NCBI GenBank assembly: GCA_940337035.1
Contig: CALNHX010003631.1
Coordinates: 81,262 to 145,261 of the forward strand
Reading direction: 5' to 3'
Origin: Agriotes lineatus
Taxonomy: Eukaryota > Arthropoda > Insecta > Coleoptera > Elateridae
Length of the DNA: 64,000 bases
Below the pieces are notes generated by a model. That model worked only from the letters and a program-made list of their open reading frames with translations, made no database searches and had not been told where the DNA came from. Each line of letters begins with the position of its first letter. Position 1 is the stretch's first letter. Shown piece after piece: positions 10,430 through 23,334 of the stretch. Made by a program: the position numbers and the translations under genes.

Positions 10430-13400
10430 CAACCAGTGGCGTAGAGCAAAAATAGATTATTCTGTGCTATATGTTTCAGTTAGTTCGCGTAGTTCATTGT
10501 AATGTTGAGCTCTATAATAATAATTAAGCTGGCAAAAATGGGAGTTTAAAAAGGCCAGTAAATAAATCAAAGTTCTCCCTTTTCGACCCTCAAGAATTTT
10601 TTTAATGTTTACTTCCACGAACCAGCGAATGCATTTGATGTTGTGCACTGTATTTTATGAATCCTAAGTTGCTTATGTGTAAACCAAGAGTTTCCTATGA
10701 TTTCTTGCTGGTGGAAAATTCGCTACGTGTGCCCATAATAAAGTAATTTTCATGGCTAAGGCAGGTACCAAGATAAATTCAAGATGCAAAGGGAATCTGT
10801 TCTAGCAATCAATTATTGATTCTATTTTAATCAGCGAATATTACTGCACTATATTATAATATTAATTTAAAAACTAGTAATGAGGCTATTTACAAGAATA
10901 CTAAATGCAAATTGTATCGCCTTTTAATATAAACTGTAAAGCTGGCTGTAACAGCGATGCCCGCTAAAGCACTTTTTGAGGCGAATCTACTTAGCCCGGT
11001 TTTGAATTTGTGTTTAACCGACTCGAATGGATCAAAGATACGTAAGCCACGGCATATGGCCTGCACTCCCCTAATGGACTTTTAATACACAAAAGGGAGA
11101 CCTTTTAATTAAATTTACTCGTTTCGTAAACACCGTGTGCTGTTTATTTTGGTTAATTAGCGTTTCTTTTGTGTAGAGCCTCCATAATTCGAAACTGTTG
11201 ATGGCGGGATATTAATTCCGCGCGTGTTAATAGCGCGGGCGACAAAAAATTAGAGCTCAATAATTCAGGGGCGAACAGGCAAAAACTGCGCTGGAAGTCG
11301 TAAGCAACAAATTCGATACAAAAGTAAGTTAAACTAATCAGAATTCAAGCGGCGCGCTGCTGATTTTGCTCAAGAGGACATGTGACGTCATGTGCGTGCT
11401 CTCAGACCGTAATCTAGTAGACTATGCGACCGTCATAAAGCCTGGGATTGGGGAGCAGCACAGAAAAACCTTAATAAAATAAACATTCTAGGGCTCAGAT
11501 TACTACTTACAACACAGCAACGTCTTATCTGTCTTACCGTACAGTGTTTGGTAAATTGAATTAGTTTTTTGGAATATGCAGCCCCTAACTCGAGAGCGCA
11601 GATGAGAGAAACCACCCCCACGCTATCTTATTACGTAATTTATACCGTTAACGAAGATAAAGTTCCCGTTATAAAAAGGTGTACGGTTGTTTTCCCCTGC
11701 GTCCAAATTCAAAACTACGGGTGCGATTCTAAAAGTTTTACCACACAAAGTACTGTATGTTGGATTACCTAATTGTGATAGGTCACCAGGAATGAAAATC
11801 GTACATTGAAGCCAAACTACACTTCCAAGCTATACAATTCTAGCGTCTAGATCTAGATATTCCCAGCAGTGGTTAAAAAAACCGAAGCAACTGCTGTGTT
11901 GGTAAAATGAGGTAGAGTTTCCTAGGACCAAGTCAATAACAAGAGACAAGAGAATTTCAAAGCTTACGCTTGCACTAGACGTTCAGCGAACTCAAAAATG
12001 CAGAATAGAATGTTAAACATTGTTTAAAATTAGCGTAGCTGAAACAGGCAAGCATTCGAGAAGTTGGAATTCTAAACTTTCGATCCCCCTGGCCTGTGGA
12101 GAATTTTAAGCAACCACTGCAATAGTAGGTAAACCCCTAATTTTCCTTATTTATTGATTTTGGTCCTGCTGACTGACTGCAAATAAGTCGTGTCTGTTGA
12201 GGGCTCTGATTGCATAAAGGCCCTCGCCTTAAACCAATTTTAATAAAGATCATGGAAATCAAATCACAATCACAGATACTTAGAAACGCGAATACGTACT
12301 AAATATGGTTTTGTTATACAAATTCCTAAAATATTAAATTGTCCTTTCTATTATTTCTATGATTATGTTATTGGAATTAATTAATAAATGTTTATCTACC
12401 TATCTATCTATCCCCATAAAGCACTTGTCAGTCGTTGAAATAAAGCAACCCAAATTAATTATTGCTTAAAGCTGACCGAGTAAATCGTCGGCAGCCTTGC
12501 TGTACAGGTAAAGGTCCCGCTGTAGAAGTAACAGATTAAGGAATTGTATTGGAGTCGGCCACGGGCACTGCCAGGATCTTTTGTGAATTGTGTATGATAG
12601 CTGTCCACAAGAAGAGACTTGAAGAGAATACACACCTTATTGAAAATGTAATTGACAAATTTGGATAAAAACCGAGACGACTTATTTATTGTTTAAAAGT
12701 TGAATTTCTTTATAAATTCATGAATAAAATAAATGTCCATTATATTTTTATTATGTTGTTTTCTTCTCCTTTCAAAATTTTTTGTTGGAGCAAAGGGGGT
12801 GCAAGTGCACCTCCTTTCATCCCCCATGAAGTCAGCACTTGCCTTTGTGGCCGTTGACATTACCAAAGATTCCCATGTTTCCTGTTCTGGAACCATAGGA
12901 CTTACCACTGTGCCATACTCCACTCATATAAAAAAATTATAGACATCATCCACACCATATAACGTCCATTTTTTTCGTTACGCAGTCAATTTTTGGTGGC
13001 TTTTTCTGTCAAATATAGGAATACCGTCTTCTTCGACGTAGGCCTCTTCAAGCACCTGTGTGTAGAGCATGTTGCCTATTTTTATTTTGGTTCGCTTTTT
13101 GTGCAATTTGTCAAATTTTAAATTTCTGGACCTATGCGTTTCTCCTGGCATTTGTGGGTTATCTTCATGTGACCTTAAAAGCGATTCGCTACAGACCGGG
13201 GCTAAATAAAACGGATTTTCCCGTAAGTGCATCCAACATCGTGGTGAATTTTCAGATGGCATACTTACAAGTTTAATTGTGTATTATCGCTTCTTTTGGG
13301 CTGTTTGCAAATTTTTAATGGTTTGCCGCATTCTGCTACAGCCGTTTTCCACCTGCAGGTATGAATTTCAGTCTTTCGTTTCACATGACTTAACACGGGA

Positions 13401-13880
13401 ATAATGCATTTGCAGAATTATAGCCTTTCCGACTCCTTCCCTATGAGCGATTTTAAACCTACTTCAACGAACTAATTATATATTCTGAACGACTTGTGAG
13501 TGACCCAATAGGGACCCGGTACCCGGACCGAAAAACCCTAGTTAAGACAGTTTTTCGTGACAAAGCATTCTTCTTATGTAATTATGAATGTGCTTTGTTA
13601 TTTGAAGACCTTTGCGATAAGCTTCGCATCCGCAGATTACGTTAAAGAGCATATATTTTAGGATAATTTTGGTTTTAAAAACATGAATTCTTTGCTGATT
13701 AACAGTTTTCCGGATACTGTAACACAGGACGGAATGGAGTTATTTTTACATTGTAATAATAAAAATTAGGACGCTAAGTAAAATTGAAATAAAGTCATTA
13801 ATGTTATTTTGTAATATTTTGGTACAACTACTCCTTGAATCGTTTCGTATTAGTTATTGAATGTTATCACTGTTCTAAGT
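10430..13880. other. Gene-poor stretch; non-repetitive block at 11040-11300
   Basis: No coding region is recognised. The block at 11040-11300 is GC-mixed with several homeodomain-like TTAATTA/TAATTA sites and no repeat signature, and could be regulatory DNA. A short (CTAT)n run lies near 12405. Minus-strand frames at 12693-12923 and 12978-13262 are not recognised. Confidence 0.3.
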
Positions 13881-13935
13881 TATCTTTTCCTTGCGTGTTT
13901 CTTCAGTTTTATGTTTTTGGTTTTGGATAAAAGCC

Positions 13936-14822
13936 ATGGCATACAGTTTTCCAAACTACGCAGATATGTATGTGATACTAGGAAAATGTGGCGGTAACTT
14001 TCTTCAAGTTGCAAATGTACATACTGAACGTAAACCAAACAGGAAGCATTCCAATACTAACGCCATTCAAAAATTAGATCGGCGCTTAAGAAAAACAAGA
14101 TTTGAACCTTTGCAAGAAGTAGGTGGAGACCGTCCTCGGCATATTTTAGTACCCGAAATGGAGAGAATATCTTAAATGTATTTGAAGACGAACCTCGCTA
14201 AAGTACCCATTCTGTATCTCAATTGATATTAACCATACTTCTGTACATCGAGTGTTAAAAAAAAATCTCCTACATCCTTTTCACTGTCGGCGAGTTAATG
14301 GGTTGCTTACGGATGTTATCGCCGACGGATCGAGTTTTGCAGATGGTTAATACAACAATAAGTCAACCCGGCTTTCACTGCAAACATTTTATGGACGGTA
14401 AAGCAACATTTACCCGTAACGTCATATTCAATATGCACCATTGGACCAAAGAAAACCCTCATGTCTTCCACCAAACAAATCACCATTTTCGATTTAGTGT
14501 CAATGTCTGGTCTGGAATTATCTGAAATAGATGGAGCTCCAGCCCACTGAGGAGTCTAAACAAAAGAATGGTTGAACTAAACTTTCCTGATGAAAAGTGG
14601 ATCGGTCGTGTTGGTCCAATATCATGGCCCGCAGAAAGTCCCGATTTAAATGTCCTAGATTTTTTCATCTGGGGCATTTTAAAAGCTCTTGTGTATGCAA
14701 CAGAAATTGAAACGGAAGAACAACTTATTGAACGTATCAATAATGCAGTTCAAGAAATAAATAGTCGTAACATGCAGCAAAGTCTAATAGCATACATTGT
14801 TACACGATTACAATATCTTTAG
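13936..14822 (+). pseudogene. Mariner-type transposase with DUF4817 helix-turn-helix, broken
   Basis: Seen: from the ATG at 13936 an N-terminal segment with FPNYADMYVILGKCGGN and LDRRLRKTRFE, matching the DUF4817 helix-turn-helix found in this transposase group. After stops and frameshifts come CKHFMDGKATFTRN (about 14380), FRFSVNVWSGII (about 14490), then in a new frame WIGRVGPISWPAESPDL and VLDFFIWG (about 14598-14675). Known: these correspond to the first catalytic region (normally FTDE.TFTR), the 'RFSVNVWaGI' strand and the last 'SPDLxPLDFFLWG' block. The first catalytic motif is altered (DG instead of DE) and the segment with the second D (normally HQDGAPAH) is deleted between about 14525 and 14570. 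The copy is dead. Confidence 0.85.
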
Positions 14823-15158
14823 ACGCTGTAGGTGCTCACTTTGAGCAGCTTTTGTAAAAAATAATAATTTAAACAAATCTGTTTTGAATGTAAAATACAA
14901 TTTATCATTATTAGTGACTTTAAGGCATATTGCATACTTGATTGAATTCAGAATTAGAGAATACGATCAAGGGTAACCCCATTCTAATCCGCTTGGGTTC
15001 CAGATGCACATCGTTGCCTAATTAAAAAACTTTTAATCGCTAAATTTTTTTAAAACTATGCGCTAGGACGTCTAAGAATTAGAATTAGAATCTTTGGTTT
15101 AGTTTTTGACATAAAATTGTGTGCTGTAAATATTCTCCGCACGTTTTAATACACCCTG
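14823..15158 (+). mobile_element. 3' part and terminal inverted repeat of the DUF4817 mariner
   Basis: Non-coding tail after the transposase remnant. It ends in CGTTTTAATACACCCTG followed by TA at 15159-15160; on the other strand this reads TA-CAGGGTGTATTAAAACG, a normal Tc1/mariner end. The matching left end was not found upstream of 13860, so the 5' end is lost or too diverged. Confidence 0.55.
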
Positions 15159-15244
15159 TATAATAATATAATTAAAAACGAACGCCAATAATACAGTTTA
15201 AAAAGTGTACACCCTATTTATATATTTTAATTAAAAGTTAGATA

Positions 15245-15410
15245 GAAGTGCACGAATGAACACGAACGACACATAGGTACGAGGGTGGATTCATATATTC
15301 AAGTGTGAAAAAATAAAATGACAAGTTTTTTTCAACATAATCACCAGTAAGTGCAATACACTTAATACCACGTTTCTGAAATTTCATTAGCCCATAAAGA
15401 AATAGTATAG
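15245..15410 (-). pseudogene. Mariner transposase extreme C-terminus
   Basis: On the minus strand, CIALTGDYVEKN at about 15345-15310 is preceded by LMKFQKRGIK. Known: mariner transposases end with 'W.KCI.L.GDYVEK'. The fragment is in opposite orientation to the DUF4817 element beside it and belongs to a different subfamily. Nothing N-terminal remains upstream on the minus strand. A short dyad at 15445-15520 (GCGATCACATTGAATGACC pairing with GGTCAATCAGATCGC) lies next to it. Confidence 0.7.
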
Positions 15411-18210
15411 TACATGCGAGGTGGAAAATGTTTCATTACAGCGAAGCGATCACATTGAATGACCGAGACGCGTAGCGTCGAGGTCAATCAGATCGCGAAC
15501 GATAGTATACTATTCTATTCGCAATCATCAATTTTATTGTATTTTATTACGTACCGAAGATCTCATTGTTTTAGAATCCTTTTTATTGACAAAGAAATTT
15601 TCAATAAGTAGACCATATATTTAATACTTACTATATTGCTAGCGGCTATGAGTGGGAAACTCACCGATGAAGTGAGACACACAACCAACTCCTTCATGTA
15701 TACGGTGAGCTGTGCGCAAGCGCGGCGGCGCCGTCCGCCCAATGGGGAAGTGGTCAAGTTTAAAATTCGCTTCTAAAGGCGGAGTTCGAATTCTCACGCA
15801 TGCGCACGAGACGCGTTATACTCTAAGTGAGACTATGTCGGCGCCGTAATGTTTTCTGAAGTTTCCAGGCCCTACCAGCAATATATGTGTATTATATATA
15901 TGAAGTAGACATTGAAAACAATTTCATTGAATTTTAATTTTTTTGAGGTTATGTTTGGCAACTTGGGAAAAATATATTGCTATTATTCGGCTAGAAATTT
16001 GAAAGTGTGGTTCACTATTCGTCTGACAATGGTAGGTGTCCTTTAAAATCTCAAAATAATGAAAAGAAACCTCTTGTAAACGTTGGACTTTGATATTTTC
16101 GAGAAGTGACAGAAATTTCACTTTCCGACCAAGAGATGGAAGTTTTGACCTGTCACTTTCCACCCAAGAGGAACACTTTTCAGATAGGATGACGTATTTT
16201 CCAACCTCATGCAGGTTAAAAATAGGTATATTACCATAATGTTTGCGAAAAAACTCCACTACTGCAGTTGTAACGTCTTGTAATTATAAAAGATAGCCAC
16301 GGGGCTAAATCTGAAGTACAAGGTACGCGAGGAAGAAGAATTATTTCGTAAATATTTAATCACTGTACGAACTCAAATTTGTAAATTTTTGTTTACAAGT
16401 TTACAAATGTTAGATAAATGTTTCATTTATCACTTGTTTCCAGGAAGAGTAGATTGGTACTTTATTGGAATTTCAAAACTGCGCAACAACTATACGACTA
16501 GCATTTGTAAACATTAATTTTAGAAGATACAATATATTAATAAATACGTAGTCAGGCAATGCGAGTGAAGCTAAGTAAGTATCATTCAACAGGGTGGACA
16601 GTCAAATTATTAACGTGTCTTAATACAAGTACCTGTTGCAGAATCAGCTATAATCGGCAATTTCCAAGCTACGGGTGAAAGCTGCAAGTGCCCTTTCCAT
16701 TTCTTATCTTGTAATTCACTGACCTGAAACAAAGCAACAATTCAAAAATATGTTATTTAGTACTTAAATTAAACCATTGCATACTGTTACATCAATAATA
16801 TCGACTAGTTGCAAGATTTCACAGAGCGAAATGACACTACTGCTATGTAAAATTGTGGTACTAAGAACATTTTTGAAAAAATAACCGTCAATATACATAA
16901 TTACATAACCTCAAAGGAAAACCTAGCAAGTATATTTGCTTTCCTGAATGAACTATTTTATTGAGGCACCAAACACCAACAAATATTCCACAATTCTGTT
17001 GCAGCTACATCAAATACAAATATATAACTCCAGCAAAAAGGTCCAAAAGCCCAAAAAATAGTGTAATGAACGATTTTCGGGATTGGACCGTGTTTCAGAA
17101 GTTTCGCCTCTGGCGTAGTTCACATATTGGCTCACCGTCCTCTTTTGCCCACCTGCTGACAAAGCCCCTTATGAAAGTGGACGAAACGTTGAAATAATGA
17201 CACGATCAAATCCCTGAAGTCGTTGGTTGCATAATGACTATGGCCGTGGCAGCCTCCGAAATCGCCAAGAAATAGTTTCTGCACTATTTTTAAAAACTAG
17301 CGTATTTGTATATAGTCTATAGATGACCAGATGAAGCATAAACATATTTTTATTTACGCTAACGTTGTCTTTCGATTGTAGCATTTTTATTAAGCTAAAA
17401 AGAAATATAGTTATTCCATTAATCAAATCTCCCGTACACCAAAATTTATCTACAACTGTTAATAGTCCCTCTATGTATTTAATTGCTTGCGAATCTTTAT
17501 AACTTTCACATAACCATTAAAAATTAAAAAGTAGAATTCCTTTCAGTCACAAGATTAAACGTCTCTAAGGGCAATATTCAAGCTGAAGCGCAACTGTAAC
17601 GAAAATGATAAAAACGCAGAGTTGCGCGAGCTTCCAGTTACACTCCCGCGTGTGTTTTTGCTTATAAATAATTCGCTATATATTCTCAATATTTAACGTA
17701 GTGCCTCTAGGAGTCGCTGAAATGTGCAAGGCCCCCAGCCGAAGTGCGGACCTTGCTTTCGTTCCCCATTATTTACGAGTTTATTTCTAATTTAATCTAA
17801 ATTAATTTATTCATAACAAGTTTGGCAAAGTTTGCGGAAGCGAGAACAAATTTGGTAATAGATTAGAAGCTAGCTCGCCCACGTAACGTGTAGGGCGAAT
17901 ACTGAAAATTGAACCGGCATTATCAGCGGAATTTCGGATTGTCGCACAGGATTAGCCACAACTTCGTACATATTTTAGAAATTTTAGGCCCAAAAGATAT
18001 TTAATTAATAATATCATCTAAACGTGTAAAAGGTATACATATAATATGCATATAATTGTTCGATCCATCCAGAGACAACCTTAAAACTGAATTCAATAGA
18101 AATTAAAATTTTAGCTATATAGTTCAGTTTAACCTTAACACATCAATCTATATTCCCAACGCGCTATTGAATATTAAGAAGTCAAATTGGTTAACATCTG
18201 CCAACTACGC
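15411..18210. other. No gene seen; possible regulatory block 17560-17960
   Basis: Mostly AT-rich. An ATG-less frame at 15924-16259 (minus) is not recognised. The GC-mixed block at 17560-17960 shows no repeat signature and could be conserved non-coding DNA; a comparison with a relative would decide. Confidence 0.3.
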
Positions 18211-18218
18211 AACACACT

Positions 18219-18288
18219 GGGAAAAAGCTATGAAACTGTGATAGCTTTTCCCCACACATCTTATTTTGTTTTGGACAAAATAAGATGT
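18219..18288. repeat. Two adjacent small hairpins
   Basis: GGGAAAAAGCTAT pairs with ATAGCTTTTCCC across a 9-base loop (18219-18253). Immediately after, ACATCTTATTTTGT pairs perfectly with ACAAAATAAGATGT across 5 bases (18256-18288). Two strong stems directly side by side are unusual. They are too short for typical MITEs and no run of T follows. Confidence 0.6.
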
Positions 18289-18299
18289 TTTCATTAGTG

Positions 18300-20260
18300 A
18301 CACATGAGAGAATAACCTAATAAAACACTATTTTTAGAACACATCTAAAATATAATTTACAATGGCAGTTGTACTACAAAAAAAATAAAACGTATTTTTG
18401 ATTCTAGCATTTAACTGTCTTTCGATTTCAGGCTGAAACACCTGCACATGTCCTCCAACCTACACCTTCTTCATAAAATTTTATTTAAACGCCCGAAAGC
18501 GTTCAAAGCTTGAAACCCACACACGCCCTGCACCATGTGCATGTGAAGTCGCTAACAAATTATCAGCTATCGTTGAATCAGTTAAATCTGCTCTAACACG
18601 CACTTCTCAAACTGTAAATCACTTTTTACTTGCATTTGCCCTATCGCTTTCTCAGCGTTGGTTCAGACGCCGAACCAGTCACTCAAGGTTATTACGTTAG
18701 AAAGTTTGGAAAAGAATTAAATTGCTTCCTTGCTCGCCTATCATAAAACTTGGCATTTTCGATTCTATTCCGAGCCTCTGGAAGAAAAAGCGGGTAGTTC
18801 TAGGCTGCTGGAGTGCGTGTTATAAAACGCCGCCATATTTTGCTCTACGGCCGGGAGTTTATGCAAACTTGCACTTCCAGCTACAATGAGATGCTGGATG
18901 AAGTGAAGCAAGGGCTGCTCCTACTCAACTGTTGGGGAGCATGTGTTTTGTGGAATAATTCGCCCCTCGATGAAATTTAACCGCACGAAATTGGAGAGAG
19001 CATGTAAAATACTATTCTAGCAAAACAATACAACAGGAGGTTAAAGTCGTTAAGCGTTGAGTAAACACGAGGTTAATTAAGCTATCAATTATTACCAGAC
19101 GATAAAACGACGCTCGTTCAAAATACAGCTAAGTACTAGTACATAAATTCCGTATTTCTTCATTTACGTGGCGCACAAGGCATCAAAAAAGGTCTTTTTT
19201 GCATTAACAAATTATATAATATAAAATAAGGGAAGGTTTCTTAGTTAATAAACATAATTTTCCTTGAGCGAACTAAACCATCTCTTTAAGAAGAACATTT
19301 CTATGCCGTGGCGGCTCACTATAAGAAGCCAACGAGCGAAAACCAGTCATTCAAGAATTTTCTTATTCCGAAAAAAAAGTTTGTACGATTAATTTTTATA
19401 TCATGATTAGGTAACTATACGATAAACGCTACTTGCTTTCCGGGCGGGTACAGCGGCAAAAGGTAGTACTAAATATAATAATATTTTAGCTTTCAATGGG
19501 AGCCACGTCCGCGTAAGCTCAAGGCTCAAGCAGGTTCAATCTGACCTGACTGCTACGATAACGGGCGCGTGTCGGTATTCTGATTACTAATGTTTACACA
19601 TTTCGCACGAAGAGTGTCTGATGAAAAAACGCCGCGGCCGCCGAGCATATTCGGAAACTACCAATATACCATCTTAAGACTACGATCAATAATTTACTGC
19701 TAAATTATCGCAGATCTTGAAATAATATACTTACGTCAATCACTCATGCATTTACGTAGCTCAAACAGTGGAGAGGCAATAATAATTGTTTGCCCGAATG
19801 ATACCTTTAAATGTAAAATGAAAAAGAGACAATCGATTCAATTCATCATATTTTATTAGCCTGTACAGTTTGGTAAATGTTTTCACTATATGCTAACTTT
19901 TCCCAGTCCATATGCGAAATATTTAGATCTCGGGATATCGGAATCTGTTTTTGTCTGTAAGCACTTTACGTTCGGTGGTTGGATCTGCCTTCAAAATTAT
20001 TCACGAGCCGTCACTGTTCTATAGGCAAATCGATTTTTAAATAAATCAACTTCATCTGAATCTAAAAAAATCTGGTGTGATACACGCACACAACTTCCTT
20101 TTACAGTGATCTTGTAATTATCCAAAAATTTGATTTTAAATTTTTAAGCATTTGTCAAAAATTTTCAAAGAATTACAAATTCTACAAAAACGGTACGAAA
20201 TAGAGCGTTGGTTGAAGAGACAATTTTTTTCTGGAATTTTAAACTGAATTCAAAAATGTA
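18300..20260. other. No gene seen; GC-mixed block 18640-19000
   Basis: Stops in all frames. The segment 18640-19000 is GC-mixed and looks non-repetitive. No RNA gene or mobile element is recognised. Confidence 0.3.
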
Positions 20261-20267
20261 ATAATAT

Positions 20268-20740
20268 ACCGGGTGTTCTATTTAAAATAGGAGTTAATAA
20301 AAAAATTGAAAAAAAAAAACAAAAGAATCCCACTTTAGAAGTATTCAACGGAATTCACATTAATACACATTAAAAATGTAATAAAAATATAAAGTTTGAA
20401 AAAAATCGTTGGAGCCGTTTTTGAAAAAAACGAAAAAACTGAAAAATCACAAGAGTAAACACCTACTTCCGGTTATGCGATTTTCTTCAAAAGCTTGCTG
20501 TTTCATCTACATAGTACACAAAAGTTATATACGAAGTTTCAACGCCATACCTCTTTTCTTCTTTGAGATATTCTGTTCACAGACACACAGACAGACCAAT
20601 GAAAAAAATATGTTTTTTGGAATCAGGGAACTCTAAAACGTGAAGATCTGTTGAAAACTCAATTTCGAATTTTTGGGGTGAATCCAATACTTCCTTTACC
20701 GTAGAAGTGAAAATAGGGCAACAAAACAATGATAGTTGAT
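20268..20740 (-). repeat. Dispersed repeat with GACAGACAGA core, copy 1; TIR-like end at 20268
   Basis: TACCGGGTGTTCTATTTAAA at 20267 resembles a Tc1/mariner terminal end; its partner was not seen. The segment 20560-20720 (CACACAGACAGACC ... AACGTGAAGATCTGTTGAAA ... CCAATACTTCC) aligns in the same order with 58550-58680 and, inverted, with 32870-32990. All belong to one dispersed family. The open frames on both strands here are not genes. Confidence 0.5.
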
Positions 20741-21610
20741 AGTTTCCAACGAAGTTTCCATTTAAACAACATAAGATGAGTTTTGTAACTTTAGCGAGAT
20801 ATTTATTTAAATCTTCTGCTATTTTTTCAAAAAACTTGTTATGTAAGGTACCAATTTTTTTCAATCATCATTCAAGTAGTAAGAAGGTCCATGCAAAAAC
20901 AGAAAAAAACTGTTGTCATTTGAAAAAACGTATTATGACGTCACCGTTCAGAAATAGGTAACGTCATAAGCGACATTTTTACGTCATAAGTTGGCTATTT
21001 AAAAAATAAAATTGACCTGGTCGAACGTTTCTTTTTAAACATTCAATAACAATTATGAATTATGTTCAAAATGTTATGATCACACTGTATATATCAAGGT
21101 CTCTGATGTGGAATCTGTTATGTATGATGTTTTTATCCGTAATGAGAATTCAAGTAGATAACAGACTAAATTATTTAAAAAACTGCACTTAACTTAAAGC
21201 ATCTTTTCCTTTGAAACTAGTACAAATATAATTTGATTGCCCAAAAAATTTATTTAGTGATTATGGAAGATAAATTACTGTCTAAAATGTCGATTCAAAT
21301 AGAAAGAATAACAATTCAGTTCATCTTTAATCTGAAATGTGGAATGATTGATGTTTGGATCCATAATAATAATATACAACATTATTTAAAAATCATCACT
21401 TAGCTTAAAGAATATTTTCCTTTCAAACTAGTGCTAACACGGATGGCGGCAATATTATACAGTGTAGAAATTAAGTAAAGCATAAATTCAAGAACTACGT
21501 TATAGATTGCATGCATTAAGGGAGAAATGAATATGTTTTCCCTGAAGGGAAAAATATGATTATCATCAGTGATGCATATATTTTTTACCTGAAAAAGTCA
21601 AGAAAGTCAA
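20741..21610. other. AT-rich, no gene
   Basis: Contains repeated TGACGTCA-like and ACGTCATAAG motifs at 20935-20990, probably the continuation of the repeat that starts at 20268. No coding region. Confidence 0.3.
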
Positions 21611-21618
21611 ATTTTGAG

Positions 21619-21709
21619 TCTAGAAAGTTAACCGTTATACGACTAGTACATTAATATTTTTACCTAACTGCTATTACTGCACTAGTCGTGTAATGGTTAA
21701 CTTTCTAGA
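21619..21709. repeat. Hairpin with 32-base arms
   Basis: TCTAGAAAGTTAACCGTTAT... (21619-21650) pairs with ...AATGGTTAACTTTCTAGA (21678-21709) with 3 mismatches across a 27-base loop. The size is in the range of a microRNA precursor, but the arms are more likely the remains of a foldback element. Confidence 0.65.
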
Positions 21710-22430
21710 AACCGAATGTTCTTTAACCGACCTGATCGCTGGTTTTTTAAACGATTGTCAAAATGACGTTCTCAAAATATCAAGGTTATGAATCGGTTTT
21801 ATGCTTTTATGCTTTAGTTAGTGACTTTATTTGCGATTTTGAGGTAAAATTTTACACATATCTTGGGCTTAAAAGTACTTGGCCTTACAGCCTCGTACCA
21901 TATGCTCCTTGGTCCAGTAAAATATATGTATTATATGTAAATAACTATTGTTCTACTGCATCGAAAAGCTATCAATTTCGGCAGCATTTAGCGGCCGCAA
22001 ACTCCCACTTTTTGTACTAGTAACTTTTACTTTTCGGCAGTAATAATTATAACAACAAAAACTAACAACCATTTCCATTGGTCGAAATCAAAATACACAC
22101 TTCTCCCGACTTGCTCGACTAAACTGTCATTTTATAATTAGAAAAAACACTTCAAAAGCAGTAGAATAAAAAGTTATGTATGTAATCACGAAAGCGGACT
22201 TTTAGACTCGCCTTATTTATATGCATCGTTATCTGCGCTCGCTTAGCCATAAACTGTGGCTCGTCCAAAAACGTTTTTAATTTCGTACTTGTAACATAAA
22301 TAGCTATTAGTTACTAGGATATTTGTAAAATTGATATTTAAAAAAATATATGTAAGTAACATCAAGGATTGCCTGAATGTATGGTTGCTGCGACGTTGTT
22401 TGTAGTTGCATGGTTACGATGAGATTGAGG
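21710..22430. other. No gene seen
   Basis: The frame at 21763-22020 has no motif. AT-rich otherwise. Confidence 0.35.
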
Positions 22431-22565
22431 GAGGAATACAGTCGGACCTCGCCGTTCGCGGGGGTTACGTTCCAGAAGAATGCCGCGAAGCGCAAAACCG
22501 CGATGCGCAAGTAAACACATAATGATAAAAACGGGGTTAGGTTCCATAAACTAGATTTATTTATA

Positions 22566-22880
22566 CCGGGTGGCCATAAATATCTGATATCACATTACCT
22601 TTGGAATCAACACCGCTTTATTAAAGTGATGATTCCAACTAAACTAAATGTCATTAATGTCATCACAACTAAAATTCCTATCAGTCAAAAATTATTACAG
22701 ATAGCAATAACTAATGGAGTTGGAACAGGAGATTTTTATAAACGAGTCGTATTTAAGAAATGGTGTCAATAACCTTGCATTTTATTACATTACATACCAA
22801 TACTTATTATAATGTTAACCAACATTTATAAGTAGCTAATTCCATGGCTACCGGGATCTCAGATATTTATGGCCACCCGG
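22566..22880. mobile_element. TA-flanked MITE with perfect 22-bp TIRs
   Basis: The ends CCGGGTGGCCATAAATAT... and ...ATATTTATGGCCACCCGG are exact complements over 22 bases, with TA on both sides (22564-22565, 22881-22882). The 315-base body has no open frame of note. Perfect ends suggest a younger insertion than its host element. Confidence 0.85.
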
Positions 22881-23146
22881 TACTACGCAACTTCAAAAAA
22901 TTCAAAAATACATAAACGTGAATATACAAACTAAAATTCCATACGTAACATAAGTCTGTCACTTGAATCTAGAGCTTGAATGTCCATTTGTTTATTCAGG
23001 TTATAATTTTACAATTTATTTCAGGTCCGATTTGGTAATAAGAGATTCAAAGGAATAGGCTCAATAAGTGTGTTTAAAAGTTCGTGATAAATTATGTTAT
23101 TTAGGTGTTCATGACATAAACCGCATGCGTTTGCTTTATTTACTTA

Positions 23147-23334
23147 CGGCGGGTCTTATGAAGGTCACTAACCTGATGTTAACTTTAAATTGCTGTTAAA
23201 ATAAACAAAAGCTCATCAAAACGTTGGCGCTTATGACATGTTATTCATTAGTAAACAAATTTTTATGCGCTTTTGTTTATTTTAACAGCGAATTAAAGTT
23301 AACGTCAGATTAGTGGCCTTCATAAGACCGGCCG
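23147..23334. mobile_element. Hairpin MITE with TTA duplications
   Basis: The arms CGGCGGGTCTTATGAAGGTC... and ...GGCCTTCATAAGACCGGCCG pair over about 70 bases, with inner stem GTTAAAATAAACAAAAGC and its complement. TTA flanks both ends (23144-23146, 23335-23337). A 3-base TWA duplication is typical of PIF/Harbinger-type MITEs; this class is inferred. Confidence 0.7.

Noticed and set aside
12693..13262. Two minus-strand open frames (76 and 94 codons) as exons of a gene
   Set aside because: No domain, no consistent splice sites joining them, and overlapping frames on the other strand are equally open.
15924..16259. 111-codon minus-strand frame as a protein gene
   Set aside because: It lacks an ATG at its start (upstream stop, then GTG), has no recognisable motif and no neighbouring exon.
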